Source of the DNA: Algoriphagus sp.
GTDB taxonomy: Bacteria; Bacteroidota; Bacteroidia; Cytophagales; Cyclobacteriaceae
Assembly (NCBI RefSeq): GCF_013373065.1
Contig: NZ_JABXIN010000013.1
Coordinates: forward strand, 248,001-312,000
Length of the DNA stretch: 64,000 bases
Direction: 5' to 3'
This document shows positions 1 through 8,571 of this stretch, one piece after another. Position numbers and translations under genes: made by a program. Position 1 is the first letter of the stretch; every line of letters begins with the position of its first letter. The notes under the pieces are model-generated. The model ran no database searches, was not told the DNA's origin, and saw only the letters and a program-made list of their open reading frames with translations.

Positions 1-531
1 AAAATATTCCTGTGAAGCTACTTCTATTCCATAAATGCCTGGACCCATTTCTATTACATTGAGGTAGATTTCCATAATTCGTTCTTTCCCCCAAATCAAT
101 TCTATCAAAAATGTAAAATAGGCCTCTAGTCCTTTCCGAACATAAGTTCTGCCTGGCCAAAGGAAGACATTTTTTGCGGTTTGCTGGGAAATTGTACTCG
201 CCCCCCGAACCCGTCGGCCTTTTTGATTTTCTTCCCAGGCTTTTTTCATCGCCTCCCAGTCAAAACCGGAATGATTTAGGAAGTTTTGATCTTCAGCGGC
301 ATAAACAGCCTGAAATGCTACTTGGGAAATTTCTTCTGCAGGAACCCAGGTTTTTTCGAAGGGAATGGCTGACTTTTCTTCTTCAAAACTTTCTACCCAT
401 CTGATCACCATTAAAGGGGTAAGGGGCACAGGGACATATCGATAGAGGATGGTTGAACCTATGGAAAGGATAAAAAAGAAGACCGCAAGTTTGAGGATAA
501 ATCGGATGAACCAGCGAATGAGTTTTTTCAT
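1..531 (-). CDS. mtgA: Monofunctional biosynthetic peptidoglycan transglycosylase, 3' end cut by window
   Basis: Glycosyltransferase family 51 enzyme that polymerises lipid II into glycan strands on the outer face of the inner membrane. The frame is open from the ATG at 531 to the window edge, giving 177 residues of a family usually about 220-240 long. An N-terminal membrane anchor spans roughly residues 9-30. The family motifs follow in order: EDQNFLNHSGFDW with the catalytic Glu at residue 80, RGASTISQQTAKN at 110-121, and KERIMEIYLNVIEMG at 149-163. No penicillin-binding transpeptidase domain has begun by the edge, which suggests the monofunctional form, although a bifunctional PBP cannot be fully excluded. 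The start codon overlaps the stop of the upstream methyltransferase by 4 bp (ATGA), so the two are probably co-transcribed. Confidence 0.9.
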   Translation of the reverse strand, partial: MKKLIRWFIRFILKLAVFFFILSIGSTILYRYVPVPLTPLMVIRWVESFEEEKSAIPFEKTWVPAEEISQVAFQAVYAAEDQNFLNHSGFDWEAMKKAWEENQKGRRVRGASTISQQTAKNVFLWPGRTYVRKGLEAYFTFLIELIWGKERIMEIYLNVIEMGPGIYGIEVASQEYF

Positions 532-1328
532 GGCTTAAAGGCTTTCGCTTGGATAAACTGATAAAAAAATACGGCCTTAGAATCTGTTGCAAGTTTGTCC
601 AGATCAGATTCCATTCTTTTGACTAGTGTATTTTCAATTATGCCGGAGTCAACCATTTCTGCGGCTGAACTCAGCATCAGGCTTTTCCAATAATCTGTCA
701 TCAACTTTAATTTCTCAGGTTGGGATTGATCTAAATGGAATCCGCCGGTTATCAGCTCGATTTTTTCAAACCCTGCCTGATGCAATAGGTTTCCCAGTTG
801 CAAGCCAATATCAGGATTGCCTCCATGCTGTATCTGGAATGAATTGTAAGCTTGATAATATTCAGTTAATCCTTGGAGTTTTGGAAAGAACTGAAAGCTG
901 GAATTAAATACCTCCGTGACATAAATTATCGCTCCAGATTCAAGGTGCGAAAAGATCCTTTCCAGAACATTTTGAGGTTGGGAAATATGCTCCAAAACCC
1001 AACAGATGAAAGCTGAGTCAAATTTCTTATCCACTTGAAGTTGACTAGCATCTTGCTGAATCAATTCAACATTCCGATCTTGGAACTTACTGAGATTGTG
1101 TTTTGCTTGAGCAAGTTGGCGGGCCTCTATTTCAACACAGGTAATGGAAAGCTCAGGAAATTTTTCGAGCAAAATGCGAGTTTGCCCTCCAACACCTGAA
1201 CCAATTTCCAGTAAATTTTTGGATTGGCTTAGATCAATCCAGGGATAGATTAGGGAGTTCAAAAACCCTGCTTGTTCAAGGAGCCTTTTTTGCTCCTCCT
1301 CCAGATATCCGTGAATGTAAGTACCCAT
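528..1328 (-). CDS. Class I SAM-dependent methyltransferase
   Basis: A 266-residue soluble protein with a Rossmann-type methyltransferase core. Motif I, LLEIGSGVGG, lies at about residues 39-48, the acidic ribose-binding region (CVEIEA) at about 64-69, and a motif corresponding to IDAS (QQDASQL) near 90. These bind S-adenosylmethionine; the methyl acceptor cannot be told from the sequence. The C-terminal third has no motif I recognise. It overlaps the start of the downstream transglycosylase gene by 4 bp, which suggests translational coupling but does not define a cell-wall role. Confidence 0.8.
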   Translation of the reverse strand: MGTYIHGYLEEEQKRLLEQAGFLNSLIYPWIDLSQSKNLLEIGSGVGGQTRILLEKFPELSITCVEIEARQLAQAKHNLSKFQDRNVELIQQDASQLQVDKKFDSAFICWVLEHISQPQNVLERIFSHLESGAIIYVTEVFNSSFQFFPKLQGLTEYYQAYNSFQIQHGGNPDIGLQLGNLLHQAGFEKIELITGGFHLDQSQPEKLKLMTDYWKSLMLSSAAEMVDSGIIENTLVKRMESDLDKLATDSKAVFFYQFIQAKAFKP

Positions 1329-1540
1329 ATTTCTGAAAATAAAGTTCTTAAAGATAGTATCAATTTAGATGGCTTCTTGTTAGAAAGGCTCTGTGAGAAA
1401 TTTTCTTTTTTGAGGATTTGAGGTCCAAACTCTCTGATTTTTTTAAATCTTAATTGGAGGCAGCTGTTGAGTCACTGTTTTGTTGCATTTAAAAAATAAA
1501 GATCGCTAATTCGCTTTAAGCAACTATTATCCCCCAAACC

Positions 1541-2011
1541 ATGACAAATCCTATCCGCATCGGCAGTTTTGAAGATTTTGAAGTTTACAATGGAAAAGAA
1601 CTTGGTACTTCTGATTTTTTTAGGATTACCCAAGATCAAATCAATCTTTTTGCAGATGCGACACATGATCATCAATGGATCCATACTGATCCTGAGCGAG
1701 CCAAAAAAGAGGGAGCTTTTGGCAATACGATAGCCCATGGTTACCTGACTTTGAGTATCGTGCCTTATTTATGGGAGCAGATTGTTCAAGTGGAAAATTT
1801 GAAAATGATGATCAATTATGGGATTGAAAATCTGCGTTTTGCGCAAGCAGTTACTGTGAATAGTGAGGTACGGCTGGTAGCGAAACTTCGGAATGTCGCT
1901 AATCTGCGTGGTACAGTGAAAGCTGAAGTTGAGGTTAAATTGGAAATTAAAGATCAAAAAAAACCGGCGTTCACCGGTGTATTGATTTTCTTATATCATT
2001 TCCAAGATTAG
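1541..2011 (+). CDS. MaoC-like (R)-specific enoyl-CoA hydratase
   Basis: A 156-residue single hot-dog-fold protein of the MaoC dehydratase family, which hydrates trans-2-enoyl-CoA or related thioesters. The hydratase signature is clear: FADATHDHQWIHTDPERA, with Asp39 and His44 in the catalytic D-x4-H spacing, followed by GNTIAHGYLTLS near 61-72, which lines the CoA site. Length fits stand-alone single-domain members. No fatty-acid or PHA genes adjoin it, so the substrate is unknown. Its stop overlaps by 4 bp with the convergent tcdA gene, leaving no room for a separate terminator. Confidence 0.85.
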   Translation: MTNPIRIGSFEDFEVYNGKELGTSDFFRITQDQINLFADATHDHQWIHTDPERAKKEGAFGNTIAHGYLTLSIVPYLWEQIVQVENLKMMINYGIENLRFAQAVTVNSEVRLVAKLRNVANLRGTVKAEVEVKLEIKDQKKPAFTGVLIFLYHFQD

Positions 2012-2733
2012 GACTTCAGTAAGTCATTGATGACAGTGGCTGCACAGGAGCAACCGAACGCAGCAGGTAAAAATGACATGGTTCCGTAGGCTGATTTTTT
2101 GAAGTTGGTGCCATCGGTCATCATCAAGCTTTCCCGGATTACCCGCTCTGTGGAGAAGACCGCCTTGAATCCCGAATAGATTTTACGATTTCTTAATCGC
2201 TTGCGAACAAGACGGGCCAATTTACATTCGTAGGTTTCGGAAATATCGACCACACGAATTTGTGTGGGGTCTACTTTTCCTCCGGCTCCCATGGAACTTA
2301 CAAGTGGAAATTTTCTTCGAAAGGCTCCCTCGATGAGGTGGAGTTTTGGGGTGAAGCTATCGATACAGTCTACTACATAATCAAATTCATTTTCTTCCAA
2401 GAGTCGGGTCATGGCATCAGGTCGAAGGAATTCCCGAATCGCATGAACTTTTAAATTAGGATTGATGGCTAGCAATCGTTCTTCCATCCATTCCGCCTTG
2501 GATTGTCCTACGTTTTTTTGCGTAGCAGGTAACTGACGGTTGACATTGCTGATGTCCACTGTGTCTCCGTCGATGATCGTCATCTCACCCACGCCGGATC
2601 GGGCAATAAATTCTGCCGCAAAGGAGCCAACGCCTCCCAAGCCCACAACCAATACATGTTTTTGGGCAAGTTTTTCCAATCCTTCCCGTCCTGTAATTAG
2701 TTCGGTTCGGCTTAGCCAAGCAAAGTCACTCAT
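2008..2733 (-). CDS. tcdA: tRNA threonylcarbamoyladenosine dehydratase
   Basis: E1-like (ThiF/HesA/MoeB) ATP-dependent enzyme that cyclises t6A37 to ct6A in tRNAs decoding ANN codons. The 241 residues show the nucleotide-binding GLGGVG at 31-36, the acidic pair in IDGDTVD around 54-60, and the N-x-x-R-Q element (SNVNRQ) at 62-67. The region near 165-185 with ETYECKLARLVRKRLR and the following GFKAVFSTE matches TcdA rather than ThiF or MoeB, and the zinc-binding cysteines of those relatives are not evident. The start overlaps the stop of the upstream TatD-family gene by 4 bp, so they form a two-gene operon. Confidence 0.88.
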   Translation of the reverse strand: MSDFAWLSRTELITGREGLEKLAQKHVLVVGLGGVGSFAAEFIARSGVGEMTIIDGDTVDISNVNRQLPATQKNVGQSKAEWMEERLLAINPNLKVHAIREFLRPDAMTRLLEENEFDYVVDCIDSFTPKLHLIEGAFRRKFPLVSSMGAGGKVDPTQIRVVDISETYECKLARLVRKRLRNRKIYSGFKAVFSTERVIRESLMMTDGTNFKKSAYGTMSFLPAAFGCSCAATVINDLLKS

Positions 2734-3374
2734 TTGATTTTTCTACTTGAGATACGATTCCAATTTTCGATGGCCTGCTTTTGGAGTTCTTCCACAGGCC
2801 GGGCCAAAATTACAGAAGCAGCTTCATAAATGGAATCAATTGAAAGGGAAGCATCGTCTGTTTCGAAAAAAAATCGATCCGAGGGACAGGATTTTAGCCA
2901 ATGTGAAGCATTCGAATGGGTTTTCATTAAGGCTTTCCCGAAAGAAAAATAAACTGGAAATTCCAGTAACTGACTTGCTAAATGGGGCTTTATATTCCAC
3001 CCGTGCCAGATTATGGGAGGAGTTTTTTTATGGTTTTTCAAAAAGGGCAATAATAAGTCGTGAGCTTTGACACAATGTAAGATCAGGGGAATCTTTTTTT
3101 CAATTGCTAATTGTGCCTGAGATTCGAACGCTTCTTGTTGAATTGAAATTTCTGGCCCTCTTAGTCTATCAAATCCACACTCACCCAAAGCCAAGCAATT
3201 TTGATCTTCTACTTCGGCTTTGACTTTCTGAAACTGATCTTCCCAATTTTCCTGTAAATACCAAGGGTGGATGCCGGCCGAAAAATATCCCTCTGGTTTG
3301 GGAATCTGATCAAGAGAAAGATTCCAAATTCCCGGAGAGTTAGGATTGTGGGTATGGAAGTCAAAAGACTGCAT
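2730..3374 (-). CDS. TatD family metal-dependent hydrolase
   Basis: TIM-barrel amidohydrolase-superfamily protein related to the TatD deoxyribonucleases. HxH is at residues 7-9 (DFHTHN), the metal-binding Glu in LGECGFDRL near 62, histidines in ILHCVKAHD near 98-103 and IIWHGW near 121, and the closing FFETDDAS near 168. At 214 residues it is shorter than the usual 255-270, with the loss mainly in loops, because all ligand motifs remain. The ATG at 3374 is preferred because HxH normally lies within the first ten residues. A terminator-like hairpin ends only about 13 bp upstream of this start, which is unusual. Confidence 0.85.
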   Translation of the reverse strand: MQSFDFHTHNPNSPGIWNLSLDQIPKPEGYFSAGIHPWYLQENWEDQFQKVKAEVEDQNCLALGECGFDRLRGPEISIQQEAFESQAQLAIEKKIPLILHCVKAHDLLLPFLKNHKKTPPIIWHGWNIKPHLASQLLEFPVYFSFGKALMKTHSNASHWLKSCPSDRFFFETDDASLSIDSIYEAASVILARPVEELQKQAIENWNRISSRKIK

Positions 3375-3386
3375 AGCTCAAAGATC

Positions 3387-3409
3387 AAAAAAAGCCGGAA
3401 AATCCGGCT
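3387..3409 (-). terminator. Hairpin with T-run just upstream of the tatD start
   Basis: Perfect 7-bp stem (AGCCGGA 3393-3399, TCCGGCT 3403-3409) with a 3-nt loop. On the minus strand a run of seven T follows. It would end minus-strand transcripts from the lipoprotein gene at 3640-4710, but the T-run stops only 13 bp before the tatD start codon. A near-match to the -7 element (GATCTTTG, minus strand, 3379-3386) sits between them. The rest of the gap 3410-3639 holds no convincing gene. Confidence 0.65.
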
Positions 3410-3639
3410 CTTACATCAATGCTTTTTGTTTTGGAAAGTTCCTCCTCCCTGTTTGAAGGTAAGGCTTTCCTCGACTGGGTTAAAGAAAAAGATAGCTCCC
3501 CTTTAACCGAATTCAAATCTTGGTTTTGCTACCTCATTTCTGAAGTTGGAGTTCAATAGAAAATGTCATCTTATTGTGTTCCAATTTCTGGCGGTAGGCC
3601 ATAATACTCAAAATAGGTGGCCGTTTTAATACCCTTTAT

Positions 3640-4710
3640 TTATGGTTTTGAGCTTTTTAATTCTTCTAAGAAAGAATGAATGTTGTGTTCTTCCCGGTAA
3701 AGTGAATCTTTATAATCCACTTCATACTTTTCAAGTATCATGGAAATATTATAACCTATAGGGTACCAATATCTATTATTATATATGTTGAAAAGTGCTT
3801 TGTCTTTTGAAACTTCATATTCATCAAACATATTGGTAATTAGTGCTTGGTCGGATTTATGCAGGGCTTCTCCATTAGGCTCATTCTTGGCTAGATATCT
3901 TTTCACAAGTGATTCAAAGTATCTTGCATTTCCTTCTATAGTAATCTCAAAATCTTCGGCATCGCGAATGTCAACACCGTACTCTTTTTTGATTTTATCA
4001 ATCCTCAAGTTTCGAAGTGAATCATATGCTGTAAGATTTTGAGTTAAATCGGCTCCATCTATCCATATTGCCTTTAACAAATCATTTTCTTTTCGAACGC
4101 TTTCACTATACCATTCAAGATCATTGTGGTAGGAGCCTAGAAATTGGTCAGGACCTCCAGGAATATCGAATGTTTTACGATATTCATGAGCTTCAGGAAA
4201 TGATCGTTGATATCCGTGAAAAAGCTCATGCATGACCATAATAGACCAATCTTCAAGATCAACCAGATCATTTTGAAGGAATTTTTTCGTCAACTCAAAG
4301 CTTTGACAATACAAAACATTGCTGTTATAATGAAGAGCTGTAGAATCTGAAGAAAAGCTTACTGAAAAACTAAAATTAGTTGTATCTGTGAACTCCTCTG
4401 AAAGCTTTATAACTGATACCTTGTCGAAAGCAGGAATTTCCTCGTGATCCGTAATCTTTCGAATATGATCGTTTGGGTTAAGGACAAAGGTGTTTTCTTT
4501 TGTTCCATAAACTACTGGTTGATAAAAATCTTTATTCCCAAAGTCAGGCCAAGACTCCTGTGCCACATTATTTTTAATATTGATCAAGTAGCTCAGGTGT
4601 CTGAAATAGCTTTTATCCATTAAAGAGTTACCTGTATCCTCGTTCTTTATTTTGTCCGTGCAAGAAAATAATGTAAGCAGTATAGGTATTAATAGCAGAT
4701 TCTTCATCAT
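3640..4710 (-). CDS. Putative zincin-type lipoprotein (HExxH)
   Basis: A 356-residue predicted lipoprotein of unknown family. The signal peptide ends in a lipobox-like LFSC with Cys17, so it should be anchored to an outer or inner membrane leaflet. The central motif MVMHELFHGY carries HExxH (His161, Glu162, His165), the zinc-protease signature, and Glu259 in TIEGNARYFESL about 95 residues later is a plausible third ligand, as in gluzincins. No peptidase family was recognised with certainty. It lies downstream of a TonB-dependent receptor in the same direction but is separated from it by a strong terminator, so co-transcription is doubtful. Confidence 0.7.
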   Translation of the reverse strand: MMKNLLLIPILLTLFSCTDKIKNEDTGNSLMDKSYFRHLSYLINIKNNVAQESWPDFGNKDFYQPVVYGTKENTFVLNPNDHIRKITDHEEIPAFDKVSVIKLSEEFTDTTNFSFSVSFSSDSTALHYNSNVLYCQSFELTKKFLQNDLVDLEDWSIMVMHELFHGYQRSFPEAHEYRKTFDIPGGPDQFLGSYHNDLEWYSESVRKENDLLKAIWIDGADLTQNLTAYDSLRNLRIDKIKKEYGVDIRDAEDFEITIEGNARYFESLVKRYLAKNEPNGEALHKSDQALITNMFDEYEVSKDKALFNIYNNRYWYPIGYNISMILEKYEVDYKDSLYREEHNIHSFLEELKSSKP

Positions 4711-4720
4711 GTTTGATTGT

Positions 4721-4754
4721 CAAAACGCTCCCAATGAATGCTTTCATTGGGAGC
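4721..4754 (-). terminator. Strong terminator after the TonB-dependent receptor gene
   Basis: Perfect 12-bp stem, GCTCCCAATGAA at 4727-4738 and its complement at 4743-4754, with a 4-nt loop. On the minus strand it is followed by GTTTTG. It sits between the receptor stop (4775) and the lipoprotein start (4710). Confidence 0.8.
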
Positions 4755-4774
4755 TGATTTTCAAAGTATTAAGT

Positions 4775-7207
4775 TTAATCTAGGCGGTTTCTTTCTTCTG
4801 AGCTACCCGTACTGGATCGTACACGGAAGCTTTCTCCTTGAGCAAATCTCCATCGGAGTGTAAATCGTACCCCTTGGTTGCTTCGGTATTGACGGAATCC
4901 GGTATTGATATCCGCGAAGTCTACATTGGCGCGGATGACCTGAGTTCGGAATAAATCGGTTCCATTTACTGCCAAAGTCAATCGGTCTTTCATCAGGGTT
5001 TTGGTCACACCGGCATCCATCCATGCAAAGCCTTCAATAGTTCCTTGCCCCCAAATTTGAGGACCAACATACATCCCAACGAGTTCAAGTTTAAATCCTT
5101 TAGGTAGCTGAAGGTTGTGCTGAGTTCGAGCCATAAAGGAAACTTGGTCTACATCCAAGAAATCTTCACCAATCTGAGATTTGTATTGGTTGTAATTCAC
5201 TTGAACCATGTTGGAGGTGTTCCACCATTTTGTGATATCTACTGGAACAATTCCTCGGAAATTCACATTTCTGGTCTTGTCAAAATTATCTGTGAAAGTG
5301 GTAGTTGTTCGCTCTTCTTGGTCCTGAATGAATACTTGCATAAAGGCGTCTTCAGTCTCTGAATATCCAAGGGTAAATTGATAGGCTCCGTTGATTACAT
5401 GGTTCATCTCAATATTATTGGAGTACTGAGGACGTAGGTTTGGATTTCCTCTCTCCGAAGTCAATGGATCGATATAGTAAACAAAAGGATTCAACAATCG
5501 ATAATTCGGACGAGTAATTCGTCTATTGACATTATATATGATCTGATATTTTTCGCTCACTTGATGCTGGACAAAGAAGCTTGGAAACAGGTTGAAATAC
5601 TGCTGTTTGTTTTGCTGATCTAATGTCACCGAATTACCCAAAATGTCTGAGTATTCTCCTCTTAAGCCAAATTGATAGTTTACTTTTGGACTGAAAGCTC
5701 CTTTGAGTGATGCATAAGCTGCCAAAACGTTTTCATTATAAATGAATCTATTGGAGTTGGGATCTGGCTCAAATGGCCCTTCCTCAATGGATCGGCTTAG
5801 ATCTAAATCATTATCTGATTTTACCCAACTTCCCTTCAATCCGGTTTCTAATACTTTTCCATTTTTCAGCGGCTTGGTGAAATCGACCTTTGCTGTAAAA
5901 ATGGTGTAATACATATCATTCAAAGTCTGAATTCTGTCCGTTGTAAAGTTGCTCTGATTGGTGCCGGTCCAATATTCATTGGATAGGATGGAAGTAGAGT
6001 TGGCATCCATGATGGTATAGTCCAGGTCTGCTGAAATTTTTGTTCCCAAAGTATCTAATTTTCCATCATAGTGAAGGTTTCCGAAAATTCGGGTTCTGGT
6101 TCCGTTGTCGTCATTTCGGGAGTTCAAATAGTTGAATTCAGATTCGCCTGGAATAGAAATCTCCGTGAAGGAGGTATTATTTGATCCTCCTGTAGACCTG
6201 GATGCTTGCAAATTGATCCCCAAGTTATGATTGGGATTGATTTCATAGTTTGCCGATCCGGTAAAATTCGGAGTACGGAAGCGCGTTTTGATTCTGGAGT
6301 CTTGGGTAAACTTAGAAGTCCCTTCCTCTAGCTCAAAGTTTCGGATGATATCTAGGTCATTGTAATTTGCATTTTCATTGTAGTTCAAATTCGCATTCGT
6401 AGACCATTTTCCTTTTTTCACATTGATAGTTGCGCCAGCAATAGGAGCATTCAATCCGTTGTATTGAGTACCTAATTGTATATTGCCAAAGACACCATCT
6501 ACCGTGTTTTTCTTTAATACAATGTTGATCACACCAGCTGCACCTTCTGCATCAAAGCGGGCAGAGGGATTGTTGATCACCTCAATGCTTTTGATGTTTT
6601 CTGCAGGCATGGAACGGAGGTAATTCGCTAAATCAGTCGCGCTCATATAGGTAGGTCGATCATTAATCATCACAGTAACGCCTCCCCGCCCATTCAGGAT
6701 AATATTTCCATCTTGATCCACATAGACGCCTGGTGAACGACCGATAACATCCAAGGTATTTGACCCTTCTGCCATAACCGTTCCCTCTACATTGACAATA
6801 GTTTTATCCGGTTCGATGATGATTTCCGGACGAGAAGATTGAACGGTAACCTCATCCAATCCACTCATTTCATCATTGATGGTAATGGTTCCAAAGTCTT
6901 TCGTCAAGCCTGGGACCAAGTCAAATGCCTCCGAAGTATAAGTTGCATAGCCAATGGAGGAAATGACTAGCTGAACCTTAGCTGATTTGACGGATTCGAT
7001 GAAGAATGTACCCTCTTCATCAGATACAGCTCCATCTACAAGGCCTCCTCCGTTGGAGCTTACAAGTGCTACATTCGCAAAAGGAACAGGTGCGCCACCT
7101 TGGTCGATGACTTTACCTGATAGTTTGCTAATATCCTTTGCTGCTAAGCTGCTCAACCCCATTAGGTAAAGCAGGAAGGAAAGAAAAATCAAGTTGGCAG
7201 TTTTCAT
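4775..7207 (-). CDS. TonB-dependent outer-membrane receptor with carboxypeptidase regulatory-like domain
   Basis: An 810-residue outer-membrane protein. A signal peptide covers about residues 1-23, then a carboxypeptidase regulatory-like beta-sandwich (about 28-115, beginning ISKLSGKVIDQGGAPVPFANV), a TonB plug (about 130-235, including GRSPGVYVDQDGNIILNGRGG and GAAGVINIVLKK), and a long beta-strand-rich barrel to the end, of the kind classed as outer membrane beta-barrel family (OMP_b-brl_3). Such receptors import ligands using TonB energy, but no SusD partner lies next to it and the substrate cannot be inferred. It appears to be a single-gene unit, bounded downstream by the terminator at 4721-4754. 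Confidence 0.9.
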   Translation of the reverse strand: MKTANLIFLSFLLYLMGLSSLAAKDISKLSGKVIDQGGAPVPFANVALVSSNGGGLVDGAVSDEEGTFFIESVKSAKVQLVISSIGYATYTSEAFDLVPGLTKDFGTITINDEMSGLDEVTVQSSRPEIIIEPDKTIVNVEGTVMAEGSNTLDVIGRSPGVYVDQDGNIILNGRGGVTVMINDRPTYMSATDLANYLRSMPAENIKSIEVINNPSARFDAEGAAGVINIVLKKNTVDGVFGNIQLGTQYNGLNAPIAGATINVKKGKWSTNANLNYNENANYNDLDIIRNFELEEGTSKFTQDSRIKTRFRTPNFTGSANYEINPNHNLGINLQASRSTGGSNNTSFTEISIPGESEFNYLNSRNDDNGTRTRIFGNLHYDGKLDTLGTKISADLDYTIMDANSTSILSNEYWTGTNQSNFTTDRIQTLNDMYYTIFTAKVDFTKPLKNGKVLETGLKGSWVKSDNDLDLSRSIEEGPFEPDPNSNRFIYNENVLAAYASLKGAFSPKVNYQFGLRGEYSDILGNSVTLDQQNKQQYFNLFPSFFVQHQVSEKYQIIYNVNRRITRPNYRLLNPFVYYIDPLTSERGNPNLRPQYSNNIEMNHVINGAYQFTLGYSETEDAFMQVFIQDQEERTTTTFTDNFDKTRNVNFRGIVPVDITKWWNTSNMVQVNYNQYKSQIGEDFLDVDQVSFMARTQHNLQLPKGFKLELVGMYVGPQIWGQGTIEGFAWMDAGVTKTLMKDRLTLAVNGTDLFRTQVIRANVDFADINTGFRQYRSNQGVRFTLRWRFAQGESFRVRSSTGSSEERNRLD

Positions 7208-7356
7208 GAGTGTTGGTTTAATTGTTTAATACCATTCTATGAAAAAGCAATGCCATAAGACAAAAAAGTGCTTCAGTTGCTTTATTTAGTTGTTTTTATA
7301 CAAATAGCAGAAAAGAGTGTGTACGATACCGAACAATTTTTGCCACTCAACCGAAC

Positions 7357-7388
7357 AAAAAAAATCCCCGGACATTGGGCCCGGGGAT
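7357..7388 (-). terminator. Terminator of the superoxide dismutase gene
   Basis: Stem ATCCCCGG (7364-7371) and CCGGGGAT (7381-7388), 9-nt loop, followed on the minus strand by a run of eight T. It lies 30 bp after the sod stop codon. Confidence 0.88.
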
Positions 7389-7418
7389 ATTAAAAATTAT
7401 TGGTTTCTCTTTAATTTT

Positions 7419-8021
7419 TTAAAGAGCAGCCTGGTAACGTTTTGCTACTTCATCCCAATTCACCACATTCCAAAATGCAGAGATGTAATCAGGTCTTCTG
7501 TTTTGGTAATTTAAATAGTAGGCGTGCTCCCATACGTCCAATCCAAGGATAGGAGTTCCTTTGATTTCAGCAACATCCATCAATGGGTTGTCTTGATTAG
7601 GAGTAGAAGATACAGCTAGTCCATTTTCCGTTACAACCAACCAAGCCCAGCCTGAACCAAAGCGAGTGGCTGCAGCTTTGTTGAAAGTATCTTTAAACTC
7701 GGCAAACGTTCCAAATTTAGTGTTGATTGCTTCAGCCAAAGCACCGGTAGGTTCACCACCACCATTTGGACTTAGGATCGTCCAAAACAAGGAATGGTTG
7801 AAGTGACCTCCACCGTTGTTACGAACAGCAGTATGTGTACCTGCTACAGTCAATAATTCCTCCAAAGATTTACCTTCAAGGTCAGTACCTGCTACCGCAG
7901 TATTCAAGTTGGTAACGTATCCATTGTGGTGTTTTCCATAGTGGATTTCCATGGTTCTTGCATCAATATGCGGCTCTAGCGCATCAAATGCATAAGGTAA
8001 GGATGGTAGTTCAAAAGCCAT
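7419..8021 (-). CDS. sodA: Superoxide dismutase, Mn-type signature
   Basis: Cytoplasmic Fe/Mn superoxide dismutase, 200 residues, the usual length. Metal ligands are His27 (EIHYGKHH), His76 (FNHSLFW), and Asp162 and His166 ([10 protein letters not shown]). Two positions that separate metal types read as manganese: Gly72 in NGGGHFNHS instead of the Fe-type Gln, and Gln143 in PNQDNP. Metal preference from sequence is only a prediction and cambialistic enzymes exist. The gene has its own terminator and a palindrome at 8075-8088 in its upstream region. It is separated by 106 bp from tadA, so it is probably transcribed from its own promoter. Confidence 0.93.
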   Translation of the reverse strand: MAFELPSLPYAFDALEPHIDARTMEIHYGKHHNGYVTNLNTAVAGTDLEGKSLEELLTVAGTHTAVRNNGGGHFNHSLFWTILSPNGGGEPTGALAEAINTKFGTFAEFKDTFNKAAATRFGSGWAWLVVTENGLAVSSTPNQDNPLMDVAEIKGTPILGLDVWEHAYYLNYQNRRPDYISAFWNVVNWDEVAKRYQAAL

Positions 8022-8074
8022 TTTTCTCTAAAATTTATAGTTAAACATCAATTAAAATCCGTGATTAAATAATC

Positions 8075-8088
8075 TGGTTTGTAAACCA
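8075..8088. promoter_or_regulatory. Palindrome upstream of sodA
   Basis: TGGTTTGTAAACCA, arms of 6 bp around GT, 54 bp before the sod start codon. It could be an operator for an oxidative-stress regulator. It also resembles the TTTGTAA-centred hairpins near the transposase at 57 kb, so a solitary REP copy is an alternative. Confidence 0.35.
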
Positions 8089-8127
8089 TAATCCGGAACA
8101 AAAGGTTCTTTTTCGTGAAAAAACTCC

Positions 8128-8571
8128 TTATTCCCGGAGTTTATCAAAAAATTTGAGAATTAAATCTCCACATTCCTTTTCCAATAAGCCCCCGGTAATT
8201 TTAGTCTTTGGGTGGGGAATATTTGGATTGGTCTGTCTAAAACCCCTTTTTGGATCCGTGGCTCCAAAGTAAACTTCGCTGATTTGGGACCAGAACAAGG
8301 CTCCTCCACACATGGTGCAGGGCTCCAATGTCACATAAAGCCGGCAATTTGTCAGGTACTTGGCCCCTAGGCTATTTGCCGCAGCGGTAATCGCAATCAT
8401 CTCGGCGTGGGCTGTTACATCCTGTAATTTCTCAGTTTGATTGTATGCTTTGGCGATGATTCGGTTTTTTGAAACGATAACTGCTCCAACAGGAATTTCC
8501 CCTTCCTCAAAGGCGATTTGGGCCTGTTTGAGGGCCTCGTTCATGAAATATTCATCGGAATAAAGCTCCAT
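8128..8571 (-). CDS. tadA: tRNA-specific adenosine deaminase
   Basis: Zinc-dependent cytidine/deoxycytidylate deaminase-fold enzyme that converts A34 to inosine in tRNA-Arg(ACG). The 147 residues carry HAE at 55-57 (TAHAEMIAI), where His is a zinc ligand and Glu the proton shuttle, and PCTMC at 84-88, supplying the two cysteine ligands. FxxGEIPVGAV near 21-31 is also typical of TadA. Guanine deaminase is a close relative, but the overall pattern favours TadA. It starts immediately (1 bp) after the stop of the upstream phosphate-transporter gene, so the two are probably one operon with no functional link evident. Confidence 0.85.
   Translation of the reverse strand: MELYSDEYFMNEALKQAQIAFEEGEIPVGAVIVSKNRIIAKAYNQTEKLQDVTAHAEMIAITAAANSLGAKYLTNCRLYVTLEPCTMCGGALFWSQISEVYFGATDPKRGFRQTNPNIPHPKTKITGGLLEKECGDLILKFFDKLRE

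Noticed and set aside
3419..3559. 46-residue plus-strand ORF in the gap before the HExxH lipoprotein gene
   Set aside because: Reads like protein in places but has no promoter, no known family and ends in an unrelated gap; it may be chance.
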